From: Sphagnum compactum
Taxonomy: Eukaryota; Bryophyta; Sphagnopsida; Sphagnales
Direction: 5' to 3'
Length of the DNA stretch: 64,000 nt
Assembly (NCBI GenBank): GCA_965153455.1
Contig: OZ234497.1
Location: forward strand, 14,122,302 to 14,186,301
The notes under the pieces were generated by a model. The model saw only the letters and a program-made list of their open reading frames with translations, was not told the origin of the DNA and ran no database searches. Position numbers and translations under genes: made by a program. Below, one piece after another: positions 1 to 9,123 of the stretch (positions are counted from its first letter, which is position 1; each line of letters opens with the position of its first letter).

Positions 1-2950
1 AATTTGATAGACCCCTCCAGTCCGGTTATGGTTCTTCACATTTAGAGACTCCTAGGTCCCCGTTCTTTAAAGAAATCCCTAAGCGGGTTTAATTTCAAAA
101 TGGATTCACTTCCAAACCACACAAAACTGATTCAAAGAAAGTCATGAGTGATAAATACTGGAATCTTGGTGACAAGGGTCAGGTAATTTGAATGCAAAAT
201 GAAACTGATAAAAAAATTGTCATGAGAATGGAGCTAGGTCTCCAGCTTTCGCCCACACCTTATTGTTTTAATCGATTCAAGTTCTAGCCAAAATAATACC
301 TCAGAATTTTACACTGTGTTCCATTGACTTTGCCCATCTTACAATGAAAAACTAAAGTAGGCAGTTAGCATTAACTTTCAAAAGAATTAAAATTTCTAGG
401 CCAAACAATAAAGAAATCCGTAAGTTCACCGGGAGTTTCACACGGTGTCTCACACCCTATTTAATTTTTCGCCCTCAGTTCCAGTGGTCCGTAAATTCAC
501 CCTGACTGTGGGCGATTTCGGAAAAAGACCGGGTGAGAAAGGGTTGACCACGTGGGTGCGCCTTTGACTGGATTAAATTCGGTGGACAGTCCAAGACTGG
601 CTTAAAGACGTGGACAGTCCAAAAAGTTGACAATTTCCATTTTTGGATTGGGGAGAGGAGAAGGGAGGGGAGGGGAGTGGAGGGTGTTGGGGGAGGGAGG
701 CTTTTTTGGGGTTTTGAGGGTGGGTGAGGGGATTTGGAAGGAAAATAGGGGTTTAGGGGGGTCGTGATTTTATTTTTATTTGTTCTTTGAGGTCGGGGGA
801 GGGGGGGAGGTTTTGTTTTTCTTCCAGAGTGGGTGGTTTAGCAGTCTTTAAATATTTAATTTTTTAGTTGTTAGAGCTGTACGGGATACTTGGATTTATC
901 CCAAATTTTGTATATTGGGTTTAGGTTCATGATTTAGGGTGTAGAGTTTAGGGTTTATGGGGTTGCAGAGCTTTTCATTTAATGCCCTTGATGTTATACA
1001 AGTGCGAGGGATCCCATTTCTCTCTTCCCGCTCGATGCACGTGTCAAAAGAACACAAGGTGAAACTCAGAAATGCACCAGAAATTGGTGCATTTCTGAGT
1101 TTCGCCCTGTGTGTTTCTGACTGTGCCTTGTGTTTTCGATGAACACAGGGTACTCACCCTGGCTTTTTGGGACTTCACAGATAACTTTAATAAAGTCAAA
1201 ACTAAGCCAACAATATCATGACATGTTCGTATATTTATATGAATGGGAATACTGGTATCAAAGAATACATGAACTTTTGATATCAGTTGGGTATATTTTT
1301 AACAAAATTTATATTTTTCAACAGTAACACAAGTATGAGTAAATTGGTGACTAATACTAGCACTTAACAAGTATTGGGTATCACGTTTCATGAACAAATG
1401 CCCTACACTAAATATTGTCTATTTTATTATTGCCCATTGTCTATTGCTGGAGGCTTTGCCTTAAGCTCTCCATCTGCAACCTTGAAAGAAGGCAAGGAAA
1501 ATTTTGTTGTTCATAAACACCTGCAGGTACACTGCTACAGCATTCACCCTAGTTGGAACCCTAAAGCTCATGGGAGGTGAACAAAACAATGGTAGGCACA
1601 GCTAGTTTTGCCGCAACATGGATGAGTGTTCAGTAAGTTTTAGTGTCAAGAATTATCACAATTCATACTAGCAACTAGATTTGTATCAGGTTGTTATTTA
1701 CTTGGATGAAATCATATTTATTGGTATGTTCTTCAATATCAAAAGCTGGATTATACAAGCATTTTTTGGTTCTTCCTTTTTGAAAGAACCTTTGATCTCG
1801 ATTTTGACATTTCAATTTAGTTTTTTGGCAAGTTCTTTGGGTGCAGGTTTGAGCCAGGGTCCTCCAATTTCAAAATACTGTGGTTCTGGTTTTGACACTT
1901 TTTTCAAATTCAACAACCTTTTAGTCTGGTTCAAAATCTTGGTCTAGTTCCATGTATAAACTGTATACCCCAAAGATTGGAGATTGTAAAGATATAGAGA
2001 CATCAAATTATCAGTGCAAATTGTATAAATTAAATTTCAACAACTATCCTTCTACTTGGGCTAGTTCGACAGTCCATTCTTGAATATTTAGTTAGTTTTC
2101 AAAAATTCAATTCGACACCCATTTTGAAATTATTTGTCTATCCCACATATGTTTAATATGATATTCCTCTAGAAGCATTTGGGTGTTGTCTATACACTTG
2201 GTTTCAATCCCCAATTGCAAGAATTGCAAAATTCACACCCCAAATGGCTTTCCCATCCATAGGTTCATAATAGTCAATAGTATGTTAGACACAATGTCCA
2301 AAAACTTGACCAACAAGCTCCAAAAAAAGGTTTTTAGAACGTTTGACATAGTTATTAAGTATTTATGAAGAATTTCAAAAACTTCACCAATAAAAATATC
2401 GAATTGGCCCAAGCACTATAATCAAAACTACTCATGTCTTACTATAAAGTTTAGCCTATTAGGTGAAATCATGAATCAATGAACCAAAACTTTTGTTTCA
2501 AAGGACTGTAGTCCTTTTGTCAAACAAAACTTTTTCATAGAAAGGAATTTTTTAATAGAATACTTTTAGTTATTATTTTTACTTACTATGGTTTCCTCAA
2601 TATGTTACATGTTCTTTGTTAATCATAGTTCAATTAATATGATTGTCTATAAATGTAAAATTTTACACTAGATTTATGTGTTTCGTTTTGAAAAATGATC
2701 ACAATTTCAAATTATGTCAAAACATGTTAACTACCTTGAGGTTTAGTCTTTTGTATTATAAGCTACAACATTTTTTTAAACACCATTCACATTACATCAC
2801 ATTTACATGTCATAAAGGATTCATGAACATAAAATAGATCCAGATTTTTATTTTTTTAAAGAAAAACATCAATTTATAGATTCTTTATATTTTAAATGGT
2901 TTTTTATGTGCATCTAATAATCCAAAATATCGACATAAAAATTTGTATAT
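1..2950. other. Anonymous AT-rich sequence, no supported gene
   Basis: No reading frame here has recognisable protein content; the longest open frames (60-88 codons) are low-complexity. Notable features are a strongly G-rich, purine-biased tract at about 640-830 and a near-perfect hairpin at 1052-1112 (listed separately). The right end borders the TIR element that begins at 2951. Confidence 0.6.
1052..1112. repeat. Near-perfect hairpin, 28-nt arms, 5-nt loop
   Basis: Arms 1052-1079 and 1085-1112 are complementary at 25 of 28 positions. The 19 positions next to the 5-nt loop (GAAAT) pair perfectly. The hairpin could be the core of a small foldback element or a miRNA-like precursor. Nothing else in the sequence decides between these. 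Confidence 0.75.
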
Positions 2951-3527
2951 GGGTAAAAACATAGTCAAAGGAGCCACCCAAGGGAGTGAACACTTTTTTA
3001 AATTGTATTTTGTGTGTTTAAAATATCACAAGGGAAACATAATAATTTGAATTTTTATAAATGTTTTTGGAATATTTTTCATTAATTACAAAGTTTACAA
3101 GCTCATTGCTTGACACAAATCAATTTTTTTTTGCATGTTCATTAAAGCACTCAAATTTCAAGAATGAATAGTCCTTATTTTTTTCAACATCCTTTTGTTA
3201 TAACAAATGTGCACCATTCTTTCTGATAATTAGAAATGATTTAATATTGATGATTAGAAGGACAAAAGAATTTGAACTAATGAATTTTTTTATATAACTG
3301 ATTTAAACACATTTGGTTTAAACATGTTTTTGATCTTGAAACTTATGGATTTTGAAAATGTGGCCTCAACAAAAATTGTTCATATATATATGATAAAGGT
3401 CATGAATGCATAATCTATATGATAAAATCAATTTGGGTAGAAACACAATCAAAGGAACCACCTAAACGAATGAACACTCTTTCAAATTGCATTTTTGTAT
3501 GTTTGAAAAATCACAAGGGAAACATAA

Positions 3528-3794
3528 TGTCATGGCCTAGGATATTTTTGGATACTTTTGGCAATGTCATGTCCTAGGATATTTTGGGATACTTTTGGCA
3601 ATATCATGGCCTAGGATATTTTGGGATACTTTTGGCAATATCATGGTCTAGGATATTTTGGGACTAGTATGGCTCCGGGTTATAAAAGGAGATAGTCTGG
3701 GGAACAACCCTTTAGCAGATCAACACCAGTTGATGGATCAATAAAGCTTGTCTTGTCTTGTAATTCTCCACTTGTTTGTAGTCGGTCCATAACA
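3528..3794 (+). repeat. 5' LTR of gypsy 1, with 37-bp U3 repeats
   Basis: A 267-bp LTR with TG...CA ends. U3 starts with three full 37-bp repeats and a partial fourth, each containing CCTAGGATATTTT and a CTTTTGGCAA tail (3528 to about 3665); these may be enhancer-like. R-U5 contains an AATAAA polyadenylation motif at 3740-3745. It differs from the 3' LTR at three positions, one of them inside the self-priming segment (AGCAGAT here, AGTAGAT in the 3' copy). Confidence 0.95.
3681..3734 (+). promoter_or_regulatory. Predicted TATA box, transcription start and R-region stem-loop of gypsy 1
   Basis: TATAAAAGGA at 3681-3690 is a strong TATA box. A start about 33 nt downstream would fall on A3714, giving a transcript that begins AGCAGATCAA. 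Next comes a short stem-loop (ATCAAC 3719-3724, loop 3725-3728, GTTGAT 3729-3734). The exact start is inferred from spacing. It coincides with the segment complementary to the primer site. Confidence 0.65.
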
Positions 3795-3808
3795 GTTTGA
3801 TCTGCTCC
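3795..3808 (+). promoter_or_regulatory. Candidate self-primer binding site of gypsy 1
   Basis: The bases just inside the 5' LTR do not resemble the usual plant initiator-tRNA-Met site (TGGTATCAGAGC). TTGATCTGCT at 3797-3806 is instead a perfect 10-nt reverse complement of AGCAGATCAA at 3714-3723, the predicted 5' end of the element's transcript. This is the Tf1/sushi self-priming arrangement. Confidence 0.7.
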
Positions 3809-3939
3809 TTCTTCTTGTTTGTTTGTTTTGTTGTTTCAGTAAGTAGCTAGAGGTATATTGGAGTGAAACTTGGAAAGGTTATAGAAGACTATAGGACGCT
3901 TCTACTCTCAAAGTTTCAAAAGAAAAGGATATGTTTTGA

Positions 3940-4745
3940 GAGAGATCCAAGCATCTGAAGTTTCAAGTGCAAATCTGGTTTTTTGGTCATATCTCCTTTT
4001 TGTAAGCTTTTCTGGGTCTGTAACTTTGTGATCTTATAGATCATATAGGAATATATGTGTGAGAAAAATTTCATGTCATTTGGACTTGTATTGAGAGAGA
4101 TTCAAGCATCTGAAGTTTCAAGTGCAGATCTGGTTTTTTGGTCATATCTCCTTTGTGTAAGCTTTTTTGGGTCTGTAACTTTGTGATCTTATAGATCATA
4201 TAGGAATATATGTGTGAGAGAAATTTCATGTCATTTGGACTTGTATTGAGAGAGATCCAAGCATCTGAAGTTTCAAGTGCAGATCTGGTTTTTTGGTCAT
4301 ATCTCCTTTGTGTAAGCTTTTTTGGGTCTGTAACTTTGTGATCTTATAGATCATATAGGAATATATGTGTGAGAGAAATTTCATGTCATTTGGACTTGTA
4401 TTGAGAGAGATCCAAGCATCTGAAGTTTCAAGTGCAGATCTGGTTTTTTGGTCATATCTCCTTTGTGTAAGCTTTTTTGGGTCTGTAACTTTGTGATCTT
4501 ATAGATCATATAGGAATATATGTGTGAGAGAAATTTCATGTCATTTGGACTTGTATTGAGAGAGATCCAAGCATCTGAAGTTTCAAGTGCAGATCTGGTT
4601 TTTTGGTCATATCTCTTTTGTTTAAGTTTTTTTCGGTCTGTAACTTTGTGATCTTATAGATCATATAGGAATATATGTGTGAGAGAAATTTCATGTCATT
4701 TGGACTTGTATTGAGAGAGATCCAAGCATCTGAAGTTTTAAGTTT
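3940..4745 (+). repeat. 155-bp leader tandem repeat, five copies, each carrying an upstream ORF
   Basis: The anchor GCATCTGAAG recurs at 3951, 4106, 4261, 4416, 4571 and 4726, exactly 155 bp apart. Copies two to four are almost identical. Each unit contains one ATG (4073, 4228, 4383, 4538, 4693). The first four open 37-codon ORFs (4073-4186 and repeats); the last opens a 25-codon ORF ending at 4770. Because 155 is not a multiple of three, the frame rotates from copy to copy. The array fills most of the untranslated leader between the primer site and gag. Confidence 0.95.
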
Positions 4746-4781
4746 GAAGATTGAAAGCGCAAAAGTGTGAGAACTACCACC

Positions 4782-5756
4782 ATGGACAACTCAGAATCCA
4801 ACATCGATCTCACTCAAATCCTTGCCGCCCTTCAACACCTTCAACAAGAAAATGCCATGCTTAGAGACTCGGTGACCCGCCTACAGAATCAGCCACCACC
4901 TCCTGCCCCAGTACTTCCTGCTCTTACAATGGCCGCCCAAGAACCCAAGATCAGTCTGCCAGAAAAGTTTGATGGAACGCGCCTCAAATTTCGAGGCTTT
5001 GTCAGCCAGGTACGCCTGATCATGCAACTACACCCCCGTCGTTATTTTGATGACACCACTCGTGTAGGATTCGTTGGAACCCTACTCACTGGGACAGCTG
5101 CAGCATGGTTTGCTCCCATCCTGGAAACATCATCCCCTCTTCTACAAGATTTCAACGCCTTTATGGCGGAATTTGAAGCAGTATTTGGGGACAGTGATAA
5201 GGCCAGGACTTCAGCTAACAAGCTGCGTCGCCTCCAGCAAGGGACACGTTCGGCCATCGTCTACGCTTCAGAATTCAGGCAGCTTGCCTCTGACGTCAAT
5301 TGGGGAGAAGCTGCCTTGATTGATCAGTTTCATTGTGGGCTTCGTGATGATGTTCAAGATCTTTTGTTGACACTCGTAGACCCTTCTTCCTTTAGTGAAG
5401 CCATCACCCAGGCAATTCGGTGCGATAATCGTCTGTTCGAACGTCGCCAGGAAAAGAAAGTCACCTCCAACGCCCAGCTTTGGAACAGTCGGCCTATTAC
5501 GCTCCCCTTAGTTCCCCAAACAACACCAGTTGCCCGACCTGCCTCTTTTGGACCTGCTCCGATGCAGATCGACACAGCTAAGTTTAAATCTTTGACAAAA
5601 GCCGAGAAACTTCGCCGAAGGACAAACAATCTATGTCTTTACTGTGGCAACCCAGGGCATATAGCTCGTCAATGCCCTCAAAAGCTTGTCAAACTTCAGG
5701 TACAAGCTGTGGAAACTCCCCAGGAGTTGGAAAACAAGAACATCCAGTCACAGTAG
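4782..5756 (+). CDS. gag: Gag polyprotein of gypsy 1 (capsid and zinc knuckle)
   Basis: The start at 4782 is chosen because it lies in an ideal context (ACCACCATGG) and begins a leader-like Asp/Glu/Gln-rich N-terminus; an upstream in-frame GTG is less likely. The protein has 324 residues. A coiled-coil-like start (about residues 8-38) and a proline stretch precede a retrotransposon Gag capsid domain (about 60-230; PEKFDGTRLKF, GTAAAWF and DVQDLLL motifs). A CX2CX4HX4C zinc knuckle, CLYCGNPGHIARQC, follows near residues 285-298. Gag packages the RNA and assembles the virus-like particle. The frame ends at TAG 5754. Reading past it stays protein-like to about 5838, so the stop may be a mutation, or a readthrough stop as in some gag-pol genes. 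Confidence 0.92.
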   Translation: MDNSESNIDLTQILAALQHLQQENAMLRDSVTRLQNQPPPPAPVLPALTMAAQEPKISLPEKFDGTRLKFRGFVSQVRLIMQLHPRRYFDDTTRVGFVGTLLTGTAAAWFAPILETSSPLLQDFNAFMAEFEAVFGDSDKARTSANKLRRLQQGTRSAIVYASEFRQLASDVNWGEAALIDQFHCGLRDDVQDLLLTLVDPSSFSEAITQAIRCDNRLFERRQEKKVTSNAQLWNSRPITLPLVPQTTPVARPASFGPAPMQIDTAKFKSLTKAEKLRRRTNNLCLYCGNPGHIARQCPQKLVKLQVQAVETPQELENKNIQSQ

Positions 5757-5842
5757 GAGCCGTGCGACTGGATCTCACCCAACACCACCTTTGCAAAGGC
5801 TCCTATTCCGCTGTTGGTCCCAGTCCCAGTTTCACTTAGTAT

Positions 5843-6358
5843 GTGGACATCATTCGTATTCCAGAAGACATACCACAAGTGTCAGCTTTGGTGGACTCCG
5901 GCGCCACCTCTTCTTTCATCGACCAAACATTTGTCGTCCAACACAACATCCATGTGGTCAAGAAGTCAACCCCTGTTCCGGTAGAGGTTATTGATGGGAG
6001 AACCATTGCTTCTGGTGCAATCACACACGAGACAACCCCTCTAGAACTCTGTATCGGCAAGCACACGGAGAAGATTGTTCTCAACATCATTTCCACCCCT
6101 CACCATCCCATCATCCTTGGTCTGCCTTGGCTAGAAGCACACAACCCTATCATTGATTGGCGATCTAGAACCCTCACCTTCAGCGCACAACGATGCACCT
6201 CTCAAGAACCCCATGCTCAGAAAAACACTTTGTCTAGTCCTGCCAAGAACCCTGTGGTCGAGAACCCAAAGAGGGTCGGAACCAATTCCAGTTTTATCAA
6301 GTCTGTTATGTCAAATCATGCAGTCAAGAACCCCCGATTGGTCAGAACGAAACCTTGT
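5843..6358 (+). pseudogene. pro: Aspartic protease of gypsy 1 (frame break before it, cut by nested LTR)
   Basis: The retropepsin domain reads LVDSGATSSFID around residues 16-27, with catalytic Asp in the DSGAT motif, and has the flap-proximal ILGLPWL further on. It cleaves the Gag-Pol polyprotein in the particle. It is in a different frame from gag. Gag-frame reading past TAG 5754 stays plausible until about 5838, then the protease frame takes over at 5840-5843, which fits a one-nucleotide loss. The linker after the protease runs to 6358, where a solo LTR is inserted. The coding frame resumes exactly at 7370-7374 (duplicated target) and continues into reverse transcriptase. Confidence 0.88.
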
Positions 6359-7051
6359 TGTCGCAACCCTAGCTTTGGGCCCGGGACCAAAGGCAAAGGG
6401 GTTATAAGGTTGCGGGTCAAGAGGAAGCCCGGGAGTTAAACCAAGAGGTTGCTCGGGAGTTAAACCAAGAGGAAGCCCGGGAGCCAAGGCAAGAGAAAGC
6501 CCGGGAGTCACATCACACTCCCGGGAGTGTAAGAAAGTGTGAGGGAGTGTGAGGGAGTGAACACTCACACTCCCAAGGCAACTCCCACTTTGGGGAGATG
6601 GAGTCCCGGTGGACTCCCGAAACTTCAGAGAGCAATTGCAGGTGTCAAACCTCAATGTCTTGTGGCGTTCTTTATATCATTGGAAAGCTCTTGAAGCGTA
6701 GATATCTAAAATGGGCTCGCATAGCTCATTTGGACATCTGAAACACAAGTTATGGCCAAAAGAAGGATCGGGAGTCGAATTCCCGGGAGTCTGCCAGTTT
6801 TGACTCCCGACCACTAAAAGTCGGGAATCGACCCGAAATACTAGGCTGCAGAGGACGTGCCACATATCGTTGGAAAGCTCTCGACGAGAGCTACAACTTT
6901 GCTTCAGACCGCATCGCGATCCGAGGTCTGCTCGCAAAGTTATGGGGCTCCAAAGTCGCGGGAGTCGCATTTGGCGCGATTTCGGGACTCCCACGCGGGA
7001 GTCCCGGGAAAAATAGCCATTTGGATGTAGCCTCCGTGGAGAGCTGCAGAG

Positions 7052-7104
7052 TATACTATAAGGGGGAAGGTGGTGGCTTCCCCCAAGTCCGGGCCGTGGT
7101 GAGT
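7052..7104 (+). promoter_or_regulatory. TATA-like motif and conserved GC hairpin in family B LTR
   Basis: TATACTATAA at 7052-7061 is followed by GGGGGAAG (7062-7069), loop GTGGTGG and CTTCCCCC (7077-7084), a perfect 8-bp stem. The hairpin sequence is unchanged in the copies near 18770 and 51850, although much of the rest of the LTR has drifted. The TATA-like bases are less well kept (TATAAG, TGTAAG). Promoter function is inferred. Confidence 0.5.
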
Positions 7105-7190
7105 CTTGTGTGTCCGTGTTGCCCGTGGCTCGTCCTAGCACCAAAGGTGCTCCAACTATGCACTAACCACTTTGTGTGGGTTGTGTGCAG
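7099..7190 (+). other. Conserved intron-like segment within family B LTR
   Basis: GTGAGT at 7099-7104 (donor-like), CTAAC at 7163-7167 (branch-point-like) and TTGTGTGCAG ending at 7190 (acceptor-like) define a 92-nt interval. The same three motifs are kept at 18802-18897 (96 nt) and 51884-51975 (92 nt). The intervening bases vary. This suggests a small spliced intron near the 5' end of the element's transcript; no transcript data are available here. Confidence 0.5.
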
Positions 7191-7239
7191 GCCCGTGTGA
7201 GTGAATAAGCTTGTCAATTCTTCCTAGTCTATCCCGGGA

Positions 7240-7280
7240 CTTCTAGCACACCCCTCTCACCCCCCCTCTAGTGCTAGAAG
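7240..7280 (+). other. Covarying stem-loop near 3' end of family B LTR
   Basis: CTTCTAGCAC (7240-7249) pairs perfectly with GTGCTAGAAG (7271-7280) around a C-rich 21-nt loop. At 18944-18953/18973-18982 the arms are CTTCCAACTC and GAGTTGGAAG. In the inverted fragment (52312-52319/52340-52347) they are CTTCAACA and TGTTGAAG. Sequence changes with pairing kept are compensatory, so the structure itself appears to be maintained. Confidence 0.65.
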
Positions 7281-7369
7281 TCGGGAGCGTGCTCCAAGTT
7301 CCAATTCCTTCCGCATTGCCACATACTTGGACCCTCAAGTGGGTCCACTAGGAACTTGGGAGTGCGTCA

Positions 7370-9123
7370 CTTGTCCTGTCAAGAATCTTGTCAAGAATTC
7401 TGCCCAGAAAACCAACCCTGTCCAGATCTTCGTTGATAGAGCTGTCCCTTTCTATCGGGCTGCTAAGAATCTTCAAGTCTTCGCCATCCATGTCAACCCA
7501 GCCAACACCACAAACCCCCAATCGGAACCAACACCTGTCAAACTTCCCAAGAAGTACAAGGACTTTGTTGATGTTTTTGAAAAGATTAATGCTGATCAGC
7601 TCCCCGCCCATAGTCCATATGACTACCCGATTGATCTAGAAGAAGGACACTCACCACCCTTTGGTCCTATCTATGGCCTATCGAAACCGGAACTCCAAGC
7701 CCTGCGTGATTACCTTACTGAAAATCTTGCCAAGGGGTTCATTCAGCATTCCAAGTCTCCAGCCGGCGCCCCAATTTTGTTTGTCAAGAAGAAGGATGGC
7801 TCCCTTCGACTTTGTGTGGATTATCGTGGACTCAACAAGATAACCAAAAAGAATCGATATCCTTTGCCCTTGATTTCAGGTCTCCTAGATCGACTACGTA
7901 CCGGGAAGATCTTCACCAAGCTTGACCTCCGTGGCGCCGACAACTTACTCAGGATTCGCCCTGGTGATGAATGGAAGACAGCTTTCCGCACACGCTATGG
8001 CCACTTCGAATACACGGTCATGCCCTTCGGCCTCACCAATGCACCCGCAGTCTTTCAGCATCTGATGAATGATATCTTCCGGGATTACATGGACGAATTT
8101 GTCGTGGTCTATTTGGATGACATTTTAATCTTTTCCAAGGACCAGGAAACCCACGACAAACATGTACGATTGGTGCTTGCGACGCTGCGGGAGCATGGCT
8201 TATACGCCAAGTTGGAAAAATGTGAATTCGACAAATCTTCAGTGGCGTTCCTCGGCTATGTGATCTCTCCAGATGGCATTTTCATGGACAAGTCAAAGGT
8301 CGAGACCATCCAGTGTTGGGCTACTCCATCCTCGGTCAAGGACGTTCAACGCTTCCTAGGGTTTGCCAACTTCTATCGTCGGTTTATCAAAGGCTACTCC
8401 AAGATCACAACACCGTTAATAACCCTGACTTGCAAAGACAAGCCCTTCTCATGGAATCCAACGGCCCAGGCTGCTTTTGATACTCTCAAGATGGCATTCA
8501 CCTCTGCACCCATCCTGATACATCCCAATCCTGCCAAGCCATTCATTGTTGAAACGGACGCTTCAGATTTTGCCTTGGGAGCTATTCTATCTCAATTTGG
8601 AATAGATGGGTTGCTGCATCCAGTTGCTTTCTATTCACGGAAGTTAACCAGTGCCGAAATCAACTACCAGGTCTACGATAAGGAACTCCTGGCAATCATC
8701 ACGGCATTCGAGCAGTGGAGACCGTATCTTGCCGGAGCTCAACATCGAGTCCAAGTTCTGACAGATCACAAGAATCTCCTTTATTTCACAACTACTCGGA
8801 CCTTAAATCGTCGCCAGGCACGCTAGTCTATCTTCCTAGCTGATTTCGACTTTGAGATTCAGTATCAACCCGGCACCCAACAAAGGAAAGCTGACGCACT
8901 ATCTCGTCGTTCAGAATATGAACTTCGAGCGGGGGATGAGGCCTACGGCCAGCAGAACCAGACTTTACTCAACCCCAAGCAATTTCGAGTTGCAATAACA
9001 ATCAGCACCCTCCCAGACTCATACCTTGTCAGGGACATCAAGATAGCAACTGAGGAAGACACCTGGGCTACCAACATCAAGAAGGAACTCCAGGAACGAC
9101 CAAGGAACCCAAATCGTGATGAC
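7370..9123 (+). pseudogene. pol: Reverse transcriptase and RNase H of gypsy 1 (one in-frame stop)
   Basis: After the nested LTR the frame carries the linker, then reverse transcriptase ([19 protein letters not shown] entry, [19 protein letters not shown], catalytic YLDD at 8110-8121, [23 protein letters not shown]). RNase H follows ([34 protein letters not shown]) and ends in DALSRR. It copies the element RNA into DNA in the particle. A TAG at 8824-8826 replaces a codon in the RNase H C-terminus, after which the same frame continues to integrase. The usually aromatic residue in the LDLRGAYN-type motif is Asp here (LDLRGADN), at the position homologous to the steric-gate Tyr of other reverse transcriptases. 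Confidence 0.93.

Larger units (their letters stand above)
6359..7369 (+). mobile_element. Solo LTR, family B, copy 1 (nested in gypsy 1 pol)
   Basis: A 1011-bp sequence beginning TGTCGCAACC and ending GCGTCA, flanked by a perfect 5-bp duplication CTTGT (6354-6358 and 7370-7374). The insertion adds 1016 bp; subtracting it puts the protease frame and the reverse transcriptase frame in register, so pol was continuous before insertion. It is GC-richer than its surroundings. Close relatives lie at 18252-19071 and 51270-52152, and an inverted fragment at 52222-52430. This copy is longer because of a four-copy 24-bp repeat at 6418-6513. No internal region or protein was seen. Confidence 0.93.

Noticed and set aside
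1681-1947. Open frame with IYLDEIIFIG, resembling a retroelement RT box
   Set aside because: No other RT motif precedes or follows it in any frame; downstream residues are low-complexity hydrophobic.
3795-3808. tRNA initiator-Met primer binding site for gypsy 1
   Set aside because: The sequence does not match TGGTATCAGAGC; complementarity to the element's own R region is far better.
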